Below are positions 45,126 through 53,643 of a stretch of DNA of 64,000 nt, piece by piece (position 1 is the first letter of the stretch; every line of letters starts with the position of its first letter). Position numbers and translations under genes: made by a program. The stretch comes from Flavobacterium rivuli WB 3.3-2 = DSM 21788. Its GTDB lineage: Bacteria > Bacteroidota > Bacteroidia > Flavobacteriales > Flavobacteriaceae. The DNA is taken from contig NZ_KB899979.1 in NCBI RefSeq assembly GCF_000378485.1, positions 1 to 64,000 of the forward strand, given 5' to 3'. The notes beneath the pieces were generated by a model. That model made no database searches. It was not told the origin of the DNA and saw only the letters and a list, made by a program, of their open reading frames with translations.

Positions 45126-45133
45126 TATTTTTG
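45126..45133 (+). promoter_or_regulatory. Bacteroidota -7 promoter box (TATTTTTG)
   Basis: TATTTTTG lies 16 bases before the reductase start at 45150, in the space divergent from the padR operon. Confidence 0.55.
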
Positions 45134-45149
45134 CAGGAAATATATAGCA

Positions 45150-46202
45150 ATGTCCACATTTCATTTACTTAAAATAAAAGATATAAAAAGAGAAACACCG
45201 GGAGCAGTTTCTATTGCTTTTGATGTTCCTCCTCTGTTGGCCGACCTGTACAACTTTACAGCGGGCCAGTACATTAATATAAAAACCATTTTTGAAGGAG
45301 AAGAAATTCGAAAGGCATACTCTATATGCTCTGCCCCCGGCAGCGGCGAACTTCGTGTTGCCATTAAGGCCGTTCAAAATGGTGGGTTCTCTAAGTTTGC
45401 CAATGAAAAGCTTGCCGTAGGCGACAGTATGGAAGTAGGCACACCCGAAGGTAATTTTACTTTTGAGCCTAAACCCGACCGCCAGCGCAACTATGCCGCC
45501 TTTGCCGCAGGCAGCGGTATTACCCCGGTGCTTGCCATTATACAGTCTGTTTTAGAGGGTGAGCCGGAGAGTACTTTTGTACTTGTTTATGGTAACAAAT
45601 CGCCGGAAGACACTATTTTTCATGACTTTTTGCACGAGCTGCAACTTAAATATGTAGGCCGCTTTTTTGTACAGTTCGTGTACAGCAAAGCGCGCGAAGA
45701 AGGATCACTTTTTGGGCGTATAGAACGTTCTACCGTGAATTTTGTAATTATGAACAAGCACAAGGAAAAAGAATTTTCTAAATTTTACCTGTGCGGGCCG
45801 GAAGAGATGATACTTACCGTAAACGAGGTGCTTAAAGAAAAGAACGTTCCTGAAAAGAACATTAAGTTCGAATTGTTCTCTACGCCTATTGCCGAGAAGA
45901 AAATTGAGGAGAACCTGGATGGCCAGACAAAAATTACGGTTCTCGTAGATGATGAGGAGACTACCTTTGTAATGTCTCAGCAAATGACGGTGCTCGATGC
46001 TGCCCTTAAACAGGGTGTAGATGCCCCATACTCATGCCAGGGTGGTATATGCAGCAGCTGTATGGCGCGTATAACAAATGGTAAGGCAGTGATGCGTAAA
46101 AACGCCATACTTACTGATAGCGAAATTGCCGAAGGTTTAGTGCTTACCTGCCAGGCACACCCTACTACTCCGGAGATCTATGTAGATTTTGATGATGTAT
46201 AA
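45150..46202 (+). CDS. PaaE-like NAD(P)H-dependent ferredoxin reductase with 2Fe-2S domain
   Basis: A 350-residue three-domain protein: an FAD-binding barrel (KAYSICSAPGS), an NAD-binding domain (AAGSGITPVLAIIQ, then FYLCGPEEMI), and a C-terminal plant-type 2Fe-2S domain with SCQGGICSSC and the final Cys in LTCQAHP. This is the layout of PaaE and related oxygenase reductases. No paaABCD genes are near, so it must serve another oxygenase, desaturase or electron acceptor encoded elsewhere. Confidence 0.9.
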   Translation: MSTFHLLKIKDIKRETPGAVSIAFDVPPLLADLYNFTAGQYINIKTIFEGEEIRKAYSICSAPGSGELRVAIKAVQNGGFSKFANEKLAVGDSMEVGTPEGNFTFEPKPDRQRNYAAFAAGSGITPVLAIIQSVLEGEPESTFVLVYGNKSPEDTIFHDFLHELQLKYVGRFFVQFVYSKAREEGSLFGRIERSTVNFVIMNKHKEKEFSKFYLCGPEEMILTVNEVLKEKNVPEKNIKFELFSTPIAEKKIEENLDGQTKITVLVDDEETTFVMSQQMTVLDAALKQGVDAPYSCQGGICSSCMARITNGKAVMRKNAILTDSEIAEGLVLTCQAHPTTPEIYVDFDDV

Positions 46203-46235
46203 TCTTTAAATTTAAAGATTTAAAATTGAATAGTT

Positions 46236-46262
46236 AAAAGATGCTTTAGGGCATCTTTTTTT
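46236..46262 (+). terminator. Terminator of the reductase gene
   Basis: AAAAGATGC (46236-46244) pairs with GCATCTTTT (46251-46259) and runs into T residues. Confidence 0.8.
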
Positions 46263-46288
46263 GTTGTAAAAATTTAAGAGCTGAGTAT

Positions 46289-46366
46289 TCCATTCCGAAT
46301 GTAGCGCAGCGAAATTGAGGAATCTCTTAATTAAGCGTTTGAGATTTCTCCTTCGTCGAAATGGAA
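46289..46366. repeat. Dispersed inverted-repeat element
   Basis: Left arm ATTCCATTCCGAATGTAGCG...GAGGAATCTC (46289-46325) and right arm GAGATTTCTC...TCGAAATGGAA (46341-46366) are imperfect reverse complements around TTAATTAA. It is the same family as the elements at 148-183 and 27278-27318. The rest of 46263-46457 holds nothing else that I recognise. Confidence 0.7.
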
Positions 46367-46457
46367 AAGCGTATGTATTTTATATTGGATTTAATTATTA
46401 AAACGTTACATGTAGCAATGTCAGGCCTCTGTCTGTAAACTGCGACTGCAAACTAAA

Positions 46458-47138
46458 CTAAGGCGCTATAAGCTTAAACCCTATCCTTGGGATATTTTCT
46501 ATACGGATGCTCTCATCCTCCCGGAAAATTTTGCGCAGGCGCGAAATAAACACATCCATACTGCGGCCCATAAAGTAATCATCGGTGCCCCAAAGCTCTG
46601 TAAGTATCTTTTCGCGTTTTAGTATGGTATTCTTGTTATCAATAAAAAGCTTCAGCAATGCCGACTCCCTTTCGGTTAGCTGGGTGCTTTCGCCATTTTT
46701 TATTACCACATAGTTATCGGGGTCAAACGTAAAAGAGCCTACCGTGCAGGTATTGTTTTTTATGGTGGGCTGCTTTTGGCTGCGCTGTAAAAAAACTTCT
46801 ATTTTAAGTATAAGTTCTTCTATGCTGTAGGGCTTAACAAGATAATCGTCGGCACCCAGCTTAAGACCTTTTATACGGTCTTCCTTTAAGGTCTTGGCCG
46901 ATAAAAATATAATGGGCACTTCTATATTTATGGCCCTTATGGCAGCAGCAAGCTCAAAGCCATCCATTTGCGGCAGCATAACATCGAGGATGCACAGGTC
47001 ATAATCCTCCTTTTTAAAAGCATCAAAAGCATCTTTACCATTTGTAAAATGCACTACCTCATAATATTGCTCAAGGTTATCGGCCGTAAGAAATGCCAGG
47101 GTATTATCGTCTTCTACATATAGTATTCTTTTTTTCAT
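46458..47138 (-). CDS. OmpR-family response regulator
   Basis: A 226-residue regulator with a receiver domain (phospho-acceptor Asp in CILDVMLPQMDGFEL, Thr/Ser and Lys in IIFLSAK and LVKPYS) and a C-terminal winged helix (LTERESALLKLF..., SMDVFISRLRKIF). The start overlaps the stop of the kinase gene by 4 bases (ATGA), so the two are a cognate pair. Confidence 0.95.
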   Translation of the reverse strand: MKKRILYVEDDNTLAFLTADNLEQYYEVVHFTNGKDAFDAFKKEDYDLCILDVMLPQMDGFELAAAIRAINIEVPIIFLSAKTLKEDRIKGLKLGADDYLVKPYSIEELILKIEVFLQRSQKQPTIKNNTCTVGSFTFDPDNYVVIKNGESTQLTERESALLKLFIDNKNTILKREKILTELWGTDDYFMGRSMDVFISRLRKIFREDESIRIENIPRIGFKLIAP

Positions 47139-48502
47139 TCAAGGCTGCTTTTAGGTATATGTATGGTAATGGTTATCCCGGTTCCCGAATTATTTTTTAT
47201 GGATATTTTCCAACCGTGAAGTTCACAAATCTTTTTTACATAAAAAAGCCCTATGCCAAAACCTTCTACCTCTTTTTTATTTTCGCGCGGTATGCGATAA
47301 AAACGGTCAAACACAAAATCGATGTGCTCTGCTGCAATACCGGGACCATCATCCTTAAATTGAAGTTGCAGCCCTTTACCTTCGGGTGTAACAGTAATAT
47401 CAATTTTAGGTGTTGCCGTACCGTATTTAATCGCGTTCTCTACAATATTATAAGCAATATTATAAAAGTGAAACTCATCTGCCTTTACTGGGCGGCTATC
47501 GCCTAAAGACGTTACATTTACCTGTGCATTTTCAAACTTAAGCATGGCATTGTCTTTAACCAGCTCCAGCGTTTCGGTAATGTTAAAAGCCTTTTTTTCG
47601 AGCGATACAATGCTGCCTTCTGTTTTGGCTACAGATAATATGCGCTCTATATGCTGATTAAGCTTGTTGCTTTGCTCTATAATTATTTTAAGGTACTTAC
47701 TAAGTTTAGGGTTAGTTTCTATAGCCTCCTGCTTAATGGCATAGTTAGATGCTATGAGTATAGACGATAGTGGTGTTTTAAACTCGTGCGTCATGTTGTT
47801 AATAAAATCTTTTTGCAGCTCTGTATACTTTTTTTGGCGCAAAAGCAGCAGCACAGAATAGACGTATATAACCAATACTAAAAGTAGTACGCCGGTATAT
47901 ACCCAGTACTGCTGTAACGATGTTATATAACTATGGCGCAACTGCGGGAACCTAACGGCAAAATAATATACCAGCCCCGGTCGTTTTGTAAAACAGTTCT
48001 TGCAGGTATGTTTCTCTTTATCGCTACTGTTCATGGTTATGTATTCGCCATAAACCATTTCGTCGCTGCCGCAGTTATACATGGCATACTCATAATCCAT
48101 GTCGAGCTTTACCTTCTGAAATTCGTTCTTGAGGTATATTTCGAGGATATCTGCCTCAAAAACGTCATCAACATTCACCACATAATAATCTTCAGATATT
48201 TTTTTTATAGGGCTTGTAGCCGGCTGTTCGCTTTTATTATCCCTGTAAATTTTTGTAACCACATCCTGCAGGGCAAAATGTATTTTTTCGCCAAGTTCCT
48301 TTTTTTCAAAGGTATACGCCTGGTTTAGGGTGGCCAGCTGCATGGCAATAACGCCCACAATAGCGAGCAGCCCTATTAAAACAATGATATTTAATTTATT
48401 GAATTTCAATTTTTGGAATGTAATTTGCTTATATGTACACGATAACGTAAATTGCGATACCGATATTACTATAAAATAAGCACAGCCACAACCCGTTAAC
48501 AT
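47135..48502 (-). CDS. Sensor histidine kinase
   Basis: A membrane kinase with two helices around a periplasmic sensor region, then the H-box MTHEFKTPLSSI, the N-box YNIVENAIKYG, and DDGPGI and GFGIGLFYVKKI ATP-binding motifs. From ATG 48502 it has 455 residues with an odd Cys-rich preface of 31 residues. A TTG at 48409 would give a more usual basic start directly before the first helix. The periplasmic part has a pair of cysteines in KHTCKNC. The signal is unknown. Confidence 0.92.
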   Translation of the reverse strand: MLTGCGCAYFIVISVSQFTLSCTYKQITFQKLKFNKLNIIVLIGLLAIVGVIAMQLATLNQAYTFEKKELGEKIHFALQDVVTKIYRDNKSEQPATSPIKKISEDYYVVNVDDVFEADILEIYLKNEFQKVKLDMDYEYAMYNCGSDEMVYGEYITMNSSDKEKHTCKNCFTKRPGLVYYFAVRFPQLRHSYITSLQQYWVYTGVLLLVLVIYVYSVLLLLRQKKYTELQKDFINNMTHEFKTPLSSILIASNYAIKQEAIETNPKLSKYLKIIIEQSNKLNQHIERILSVAKTEGSIVSLEKKAFNITETLELVKDNAMLKFENAQVNVTSLGDSRPVKADEFHFYNIAYNIVENAIKYGTATPKIDITVTPEGKGLQLQFKDDGPGIAAEHIDFVFDRFYRIPRENKKEVEGFGIGLFYVKKICELHGWKISIKNNSGTGITITIHIPKSSLE

Positions 48503-48553
48503 GTCGTTAACAAGAGTTTAAAACAGGTTAACAACTTTGTGGCTATAAGTAAA

Positions 48554-48561
48554 TATATTTG
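48554..48561 (+). promoter_or_regulatory. Bacteroidota -7 promoter box (TATATTTG)
   Basis: TATATTTG precedes the DUF1573 gene by 50 bases, leaving a modest leader. A TTG at 48537-48539 is at slightly short spacing. Confidence 0.5.
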
Positions 48562-48611
48562 TAATATCAATTTTTAAAAAACATTTATTAACTAATAGTA
48601 TTTAAGTAATT

Positions 48612-49121
48612 ATGAAAACTCTTAAACTTTCTTTATTCGCAGTAGCAGGAGCTTTATTCCTTTCTTTCTCTGCAAATGCACAACAGGTTGCTAAAAAAGA
48701 TGTAAAAACATCAAGCGTTCCTGTAAAAGCTGCTGTAGCCCCGGCTGCCGCTACACCGGTAGATCAAAAACCTACAGGACTTACCTTTAAAGAAGAAGTT
48801 TACAGCTTTGGCGATATTGAAAAAGGTAAACCGGTAACTCACGAATTTACTTTTAAAAATACATCTAAACAAACTATCCTTCTTACAAATGTAAAAGCTT
48901 CATGTGGCTGTACTACTCCTACATGGACAAAAACTCCTATTAAACCGGGAGAAAGCGGTAATGTAACTGCTACTTACAATGCTGCTAACGAAGGCGCGTT
49001 TACAAAAACTATTACTGTTACAGCTAACGATACAGAGCAAAACAAAGTACTTACTATAAAAGGTAAAGTAAACCCTGGTGCTGCTGTAGTTGCTCCTGCT
49101 AACGGTCCTACACAACAATAA
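48612..49121 (+). CDS. DUF1573-domain secreted protein
   Basis: A 169-residue protein with a signal peptide (to about residue 23, SFSANAQQ), an Ala/Pro/Val linker, and a DUF1573 Ig-like domain: FGDIEKGKPVTHEFTFKNT, ASCGCTTPTWTKTPIKPGE, and a final VLTIKGKV. It is a periplasmic or surface protein of unknown role, very common in Bacteroidota. A strong promoter and terminator suggest abundant expression. Confidence 0.92.
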   Translation: MKTLKLSLFAVAGALFLSFSANAQQVAKKDVKTSSVPVKAAVAPAAATPVDQKPTGLTFKEEVYSFGDIEKGKPVTHEFTFKNTSKQTILLTNVKASCGCTTPTWTKTPIKPGESGNVTATYNAANEGAFTKTITVTANDTEQNKVLTIKGKVNPGAAVVAPANGPTQQ

Positions 49122-49145
49122 TAACCCTCTACATTTAAGGTTAGT

Positions 49146-49175
49146 AAAAGCCATCGGGAAACCGGTGGCTTTTTT
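49146..49175 (+). terminator. Terminator of the DUF1573 gene
   Basis: AAAAGCCATCGG and CCGGTGGCTTTT form a 12-bp stem (one G-T pair) around GAAA, with T residues after it. Confidence 0.88.
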
Positions 49176-49286
49176 GTTTAATAATTATAAATAAAATTAG
49201 TTGGAAAAATATCTTTACAAAATGTAAAGTTTGTTTTACTTATTGAGTATTTTGTTTTACATTAGCTTAAAATAAAATCATCAATC

Positions 49287-49769
49287 ATGAAAACGAGTTA
49301 TTTATTTGCACACTGGTTTAAAACAATAAGCGGTATTTTGTTTGTGTTGTCGTTTATACTGTTTGTTAGCTTTTACGCATTCGACCAGTTTGGTAATTTT
49401 GAGTACAAGGCAAAAGTTTTTGCCATTATAGGCAACGACGGTTTTTTAGGCAATAATGATATATTTGACTGGGTAGAAAATTCTATTGTAGATGAGGTAC
49501 TTGCTACAATTGTAATTGTTAGCGGAGTTGTATTTGCCTTTGCCAAAGAAAAGCATGAAGACGAAATGGTACAATCTATCCGCCTTCACAGCCTTGCCTG
49601 GGCAACCATTGCAAATTATGGCATACTGCTGTTTTGCTACTTATTTGTTTACGGGCTGCCGTTTTTAAATGTTTTAATGGGAGCCATGTTCTCACAGCTA
49701 ATTATATTTATAATACTTTTTCGTTATAAAATGTATCGTTTTTATACTACCCAGCAAGATGAAGAATAA
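49287..49769 (+). CDS. Four-helix membrane protein paired with an HTH regulator
   Basis: A 160-residue protein with four predicted transmembrane helices (about 12-32, 68-88, 106-126, 130-150) and the cytoplasmic motif AKEKHEDEMVQSIRLHSL. It has the shape of the DUF2178-like membrane proteins encoded next to small XRE regulators. It overlaps the HTH gene by 11 bases. Function unknown; a membrane partner that controls the regulator is possible. Confidence 0.65.
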   Translation: MKTSYLFAHWFKTISGILFVLSFILFVSFYAFDQFGNFEYKAKVFAIIGNDGFLGNNDIFDWVENSIVDEVLATIVIVSGVVFAFAKEKHEDEMVQSIRLHSLAWATIANYGILLFCYLFVYGLPFLNVLMGAMFSQLIIFIILFRYKMYRFYTTQQDEE

Positions 49770-49959
49770 CATAAAAGTACAACGTGCCATACACAATTTA
49801 ACCCAACAGGACCTTGCAGAACGAATACAGGTAAGCAGGCAAACCATTAACGCGCTCGAAGCCGGTAAGTATGTGCCATCTACTGTGCTTGCCCTTAAAC
49901 TGGCAAAACTGTTTGATAAAAGCGTGAACGATATTTTTGAACTTGAGGCTACCGATTGA
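49759..49959 (+). CDS. Small XRE/Cro-family regulator (YozG-like)
   Basis: A 66-residue protein that is only a helix-turn-helix domain: LTQQDLAERIQVSRQTINALEAGKYVPS, then ALKLAKLFDKSVNDIF. It lacks any sensor part, so control must come through its overlapping membrane neighbour or by amount. The motif and length match the YozG type of short regulators. Confidence 0.92.
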   Translation: MKNNIKVQRAIHNLTQQDLAERIQVSRQTINALEAGKYVPSTVLALKLAKLFDKSVNDIFELEATD

Positions 49960-49998
49960 TTTTTGCGATGCGTATCTTTACGGCAAGACATAAACAGC

Positions 49999-50472
49999 AT
50001 GAACCAGGCATACATTAAAACTCCACTTGGCATTGCCCTTATTAAGGGCGATGCCTTTGGTATTAGTAAAATATCTATTTTAGATGATGCTGTGCCGGTT
50101 TCTGATACTATTCCTCATGAGCTTGAAACAGCGGTAACGCAGTTGCAGGAATATTTTGCCGGAGGCCGTAATGATTTTGATTTTAAAATAAACCCTGCAG
50201 GTACTGATTTCCAGGAAAAAGTTTGGGAGGCGCTCCTTAAAATTCCGTTTGGCACAACAACTTCCTATCAGGCATTATCATTACAATTAGGCGATGTAAA
50301 GGCTATTCGTGCTGTGGCATCTGCCAATGGTAAAAACCCATTATGGATAGTAGTTCCCTGCCATCGGGTTATAGGCAGCGACGGCTCCCTTACCGGCTAT
50401 GCCGGCGGTTTGTGGCGCAAAAAATGGCTACTGGAACATGAATGCCCCCCGGCACAGGGCAGTTTGTTTTAA
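49999..50472 (+). CDS. Methylated-DNA-[protein]-cysteine S-methyltransferase
   Basis: A 157-residue MGMT/Ogt protein from ATG 49999; a start at 49963 would add 12 unlikely residues. The active site is VVPCHRVIG with the acceptor Cys, preceded by the helix-turn-helix and arginine finger AIRAVASANGKNP. It repairs O6-alkylguanine by suicide transfer. It carries no AdaA regulatory domain. Confidence 0.94.
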   Translation: MNQAYIKTPLGIALIKGDAFGISKISILDDAVPVSDTIPHELETAVTQLQEYFAGGRNDFDFKINPAGTDFQEKVWEALLKIPFGTTTSYQALSLQLGDVKAIRAVASANGKNPLWIVVPCHRVIGSDGSLTGYAGGLWRKKWLLEHECPPAQGSLF

Positions 50473-50562
50473 TAGATACCCATTACAGTTTGCGATGCAG
50501 TTTTCAATGTTTGTGTATTTGGTATTTTACCGGAAATAGATATGCAATTATCTTTTTTTGAG

Positions 50563-51462
50563 CTAATAAATATCCCTTGCAACCCTGTAAGTATTAGCAT
50601 GTGCTTCTATAATAACCTTAATATCGGGGCTATAGCCGCCACCCATACTGCACTGTACGGGTATGCCCAGCTTATGGCAAACAGATAATACAATTTCGTC
50701 ACGCTGTTTGCAGCCATCTATGGTGCAGCCCAGCTTTCCCAGTTTATCTGTGGCTAAAATATCTACACCGCTCAGGTAAAAAATAAAATCGGGCTTGTGA
50801 GAGTCTATAAGTTTGGGTAAAGTTTCTCTTAAGATAGCAAGATATTCGGCATTACCCGTGTTATCCGGTAACGCAATATCAAGGTCTGATACTTCTTTTT
50901 TAAATGGGTAATTGGTTTTACCGTGCATCGAGAAAGTAAACACAGCATTGTTGTTAGTAAATATTTCGGCAGTGCCATTACCCTGGTGCACATCAAGATC
51001 TACAATTAAAATCTTTTTGGCAAGTTTATTATCAAGCAGGTATTGTGCGGCAATAGCCTGGTCGTTAAGGAGGCAAAAAGCTTCGCCGTGGGTACTGTAA
51101 GCATGGTGCGTACCTCCGGCAATATTAAAGGCGATACCCGTTTGCAATGACTGGTGGCATCCCAAAATAGTACCCTGTGCAATGCGAAGTTCGCGTTCTA
51201 CCAATTCGGTAGAAAGAGGGAAACCAATCTTTCGCACTGCCCGTGGGTCGAGCGTAAGGTTGAGCAAATCGTCCACATAACTTTTATCGTGTATTGCCAG
51301 TACATGCTGCATATCCGGCATGCCGGGGGCATGAAAGTCCGCCTCTGCGGCCGTGCCTTCATACAGTAATTGCTGTGGCAATAGCTCGTACTTGAGCATT
51401 GGGAAACGGTGCCCTTCCGGCAGCGGGTGTTTATATATGGGATGAAAAGCTATAGGGAGCAT
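50563..51462 (-). CDS. Histone-deacetylase-family hydrolase
   Basis: A 299-residue deacetylase-fold protein. The metal-site motifs are GGTHHA, DLDVHQGNGTAEIF and CSMGGGYSPD. Bacterial members act on acetylated polyamines, small molecules or proteins such as acetyl-CoA synthetase. It is 11 bases downstream of the acetyltransferase-like gene, which suggests one transcript with an acetylation theme, though no functional link is shown. Confidence 0.9.
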   Translation of the reverse strand: MLPIAFHPIYKHPLPEGHRFPMLKYELLPQQLLYEGTAAEADFHAPGMPDMQHVLAIHDKSYVDDLLNLTLDPRAVRKIGFPLSTELVERELRIAQGTILGCHQSLQTGIAFNIAGGTHHAYSTHGEAFCLLNDQAIAAQYLLDNKLAKKILIVDLDVHQGNGTAEIFTNNNAVFTFSMHGKTNYPFKKEVSDLDIALPDNTGNAEYLAILRETLPKLIDSHKPDFIFYLSGVDILATDKLGKLGCTIDGCKQRDEIVLSVCHKLGIPVQCSMGGGYSPDIKVIIEAHANTYRVARDIY

Positions 51463-51473
51463 ATAACAGTGTT

Positions 51474-52109
51474 TTATATCCCGTCATCCATTGCCTTTTG
51501 CAACACTTCAAAAAATAGCCCCACGTGATAACCGTCCATCAGGCCATGATGTACGTGTACCGATACCGGCATAGTACGGTTGCCAGCATCATCAACCATC
51601 ATTTTGCCAACAGATACTTTAGGACAGCTATCAGGAAACGTAAAATTGCGTGCATGAGATAACGAGGTAAAGTTTACCCAGGGTAATGCAGAAAAGTGGA
51701 TTAAATTATCCTCATCAAACGTTCTGGTAAACAGACCCGGAGTATTGCGCACGCGCTCAATTTCTGTTTGCGCACCGGCAACAAACGTTTCTATATTTTT
51801 GTGGTAAGGCATAAAAGAAAAGCCAAAAGTAGTATCGTTGCGCATTACTGTAGATGACACGTTTATAGTATCGTGAATAAGCACTTCGCCATTAGCAATG
51901 CGGTATTTAAAAGCCTCAATACTATTAACGGCAGTTAAGGTTTTGTGCAGGTAGTATAAAAAGAAAGGGATACCTTTTTGTTTAGCGGCAGTGTATGCTT
52001 TTGTACAATTTATAGTGGTAACAACGCCAAAGAAAGGCTCATTGAAACTGCTAAAAAATTTAAAATGTTCTTTGCGTGGCCAGGTATCAAGGTTTAATGT
52101 AACAGGCAT
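51474..52109 (-). CDS. Chloramphenicol acetyltransferase-like protein (CatA fold)
   Basis: A 211-residue CAT of normal length. The catalytic His motif HVHHGLMDGYHVGLFFE replaces the classical HHAVCDGFH but keeps His and Asp. FNEPFFGVVTTINCTKA and LPWVNFTSL match the family. It could confer chloramphenicol resistance, but chromosomal CAT-like enzymes in Bacteroidota may have other acceptors. No mobile element surrounds it. Confidence 0.85.
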   Translation of the reverse strand: MPVTLNLDTWPRKEHFKFFSSFNEPFFGVVTTINCTKAYTAAKQKGIPFFLYYLHKTLTAVNSIEAFKYRIANGEVLIHDTINVSSTVMRNDTTFGFSFMPYHKNIETFVAGAQTEIERVRNTPGLFTRTFDEDNLIHFSALPWVNFTSLSHARNFTFPDSCPKVSVGKMMVDDAGNRTMPVSVHVHHGLMDGYHVGLFFEVLQKAMDDGI

Positions 52110-52165
52110 TTTGTATGTAATAAGTATATTGCAAAGGTAAAACCTATAGAGCAGGATACCGTTAA

Positions 52166-53584
52166 TTACTCCACAAAATCGTCCTGAAATTTTACCATTA
52201 CATACTTTTTAGCTTTAGCATCATAAAAGCCAAGCACATAATAATAATCGTATTTAAAAACAGTTTGCATGCTAACAGCTTTTTCATGGCCTGCAATATA
52301 CTGGCCTATATAATCGGCGGCAAGCCTTTGCTGGGGCAATGGCTTGTGGTTAAAGCTATCATCAAACAAACTTTCAAAATAAACATTCTGGTTATTGCCC
52401 GGAAACATGCCCGACATGTCTCCGCTGCCAACGCCCGATGCAATTGTAGCCCCGCTCATCATGGCGCCTAAAATAAGGTCGCCCGCCGGCATGATGTTAC
52501 GAATAGAGCCTGTTACCACCATAATATCATTTGGGGTTTGGTAAACCGATACGGCTGCATCGCCCATAGCTGCCTTGCGAAGAAACTTTTTAGTGTTCTT
52601 AAACTCGTTGCCGCGCCTGTCGCCGGTTTGCTCCAGCAATGGCGAATTTTTAAAGGTAATGGTATCTTCTTTACCGGCCTCGTATGTTTTTATCACTTCG
52701 CCGTTTAATATATTAGTTGCCGATAAGTTAAGTTCTTCATCATTTAGGGTAACCTGGTATAACTTCTGGTTGTGCAAAAACGAATTAGACTTGCCCTCCT
52801 TTATAATTAATTGCGGAATTACTTTTTCTGTTACGCTATAGTTGCTTGTATTAACAGTAAAAATCTGGGTATAGGCAGGGTTCTGGTCGAATGTAAACTG
52901 TATGGCTTTCTCAGAAACGTATAATTTTACCTTTGCAGCAGCAGGGGGCAGGGGAGTGTAAGCATTTTCAACTTTCTGAACCGAATAGTCTCCCAAAAGT
53001 TTGCTTAAAGTGGTAGGGTGGTTATCGGCATCCTTAAACGTAAACGCAGAAAAATCTAACAGCCTGAGCAGGTAGCGGCCCTCGTAAAAAGCATATAATT
53101 TTAACTTAGAGCCCAGTTTAGGCAGCGTTATAATGTAAAAATAGTTGTTTTCGCTAAAGGTGCTCAGTATTTGCTCATTTGTAAAAGGCAGCGCAAAATT
53201 ATAATCGGTAACGGTTTTGGTTTCAAAATCAAAATGCAGCTCCTGTATTTTTTTATAGTCAGAACTTGCCCAGTAAGCCGATGGCTGCCCGTTTTCGTTA
53301 TAGCTGTAACCGGCCATAAAATCGTACTCGTCGGCATCGGGCCGTTCTGTAGCAATGCTGTCTTTATAGTACAGCACCCGGGTGTACTGCAGGGCAGTAA
53401 CCGTATTTTTATCTGATGCAAAAACAACCACGCCATGATTTTTAGCCTCCGGTGCAGTAAGGATTTCGTGGTAGTCCCTCGATTTTTTTAAATCAATATT
53501 ATGTGCAGATAAAACAACCTGGCTAAAGGCGTTTTGCAGGCAGCAGGTTATAAGTAATGTGGTGAGTATTTTTTTGATGGTCAT
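52166..53584 (-). CDS. Secreted protein of unknown function
   Basis: A 472-residue protein starting at ATG 53584 with a signal peptide (to about residue 22, QNAFSQ). The rest is beta-rich and periplasmic in character, with many Tyr and Asn residues, and a Gly/Met-rich stretch (about 370-395: LGAMMSGATIASGVGSGDMSGM). I do not recognise a family, though similar proteins occur in Flavobacteriaceae. No domain or catalytic motif was seen. Confidence 0.65.
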   Translation of the reverse strand: MTIKKILTTLLITCCLQNAFSQVVLSAHNIDLKKSRDYHEILTAPEAKNHGVVVFASDKNTVTALQYTRVLYYKDSIATERPDADEYDFMAGYSYNENGQPSAYWASSDYKKIQELHFDFETKTVTDYNFALPFTNEQILSTFSENNYFYIITLPKLGSKLKLYAFYEGRYLLRLLDFSAFTFKDADNHPTTLSKLLGDYSVQKVENAYTPLPPAAAKVKLYVSEKAIQFTFDQNPAYTQIFTVNTSNYSVTEKVIPQLIIKEGKSNSFLHNQKLYQVTLNDEELNLSATNILNGEVIKTYEAGKEDTITFKNSPLLEQTGDRRGNEFKNTKKFLRKAAMGDAAVSVYQTPNDIMVVTGSIRNIMPAGDLILGAMMSGATIASGVGSGDMSGMFPGNNQNVYFESLFDDSFNHKPLPQQRLAADYIGQYIAGHEKAVSMQTVFKYDYYYVLGFYDAKAKKYVMVKFQDDFVE

Positions 53585-53643
53585 GGCTGGCAAATTTTTA
53601 TTTAAGGTAACAATTTTTGAGCCAGTTTGTTTTTAAGCATGTT

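Noticed and set aside
45150-46202. Phenylacetate degradation locus based on the PaaE-like reductase
   Set aside because: No paaABCD, paaK or ring-hydrolase genes occur around it; only the reductase architecture is shared.
51474-52109. An acquired chloramphenicol resistance gene
   Set aside because: There is no insertion sequence, integron or composition change nearby, and CAT-like genes are common in Bacteroidota chromosomes.
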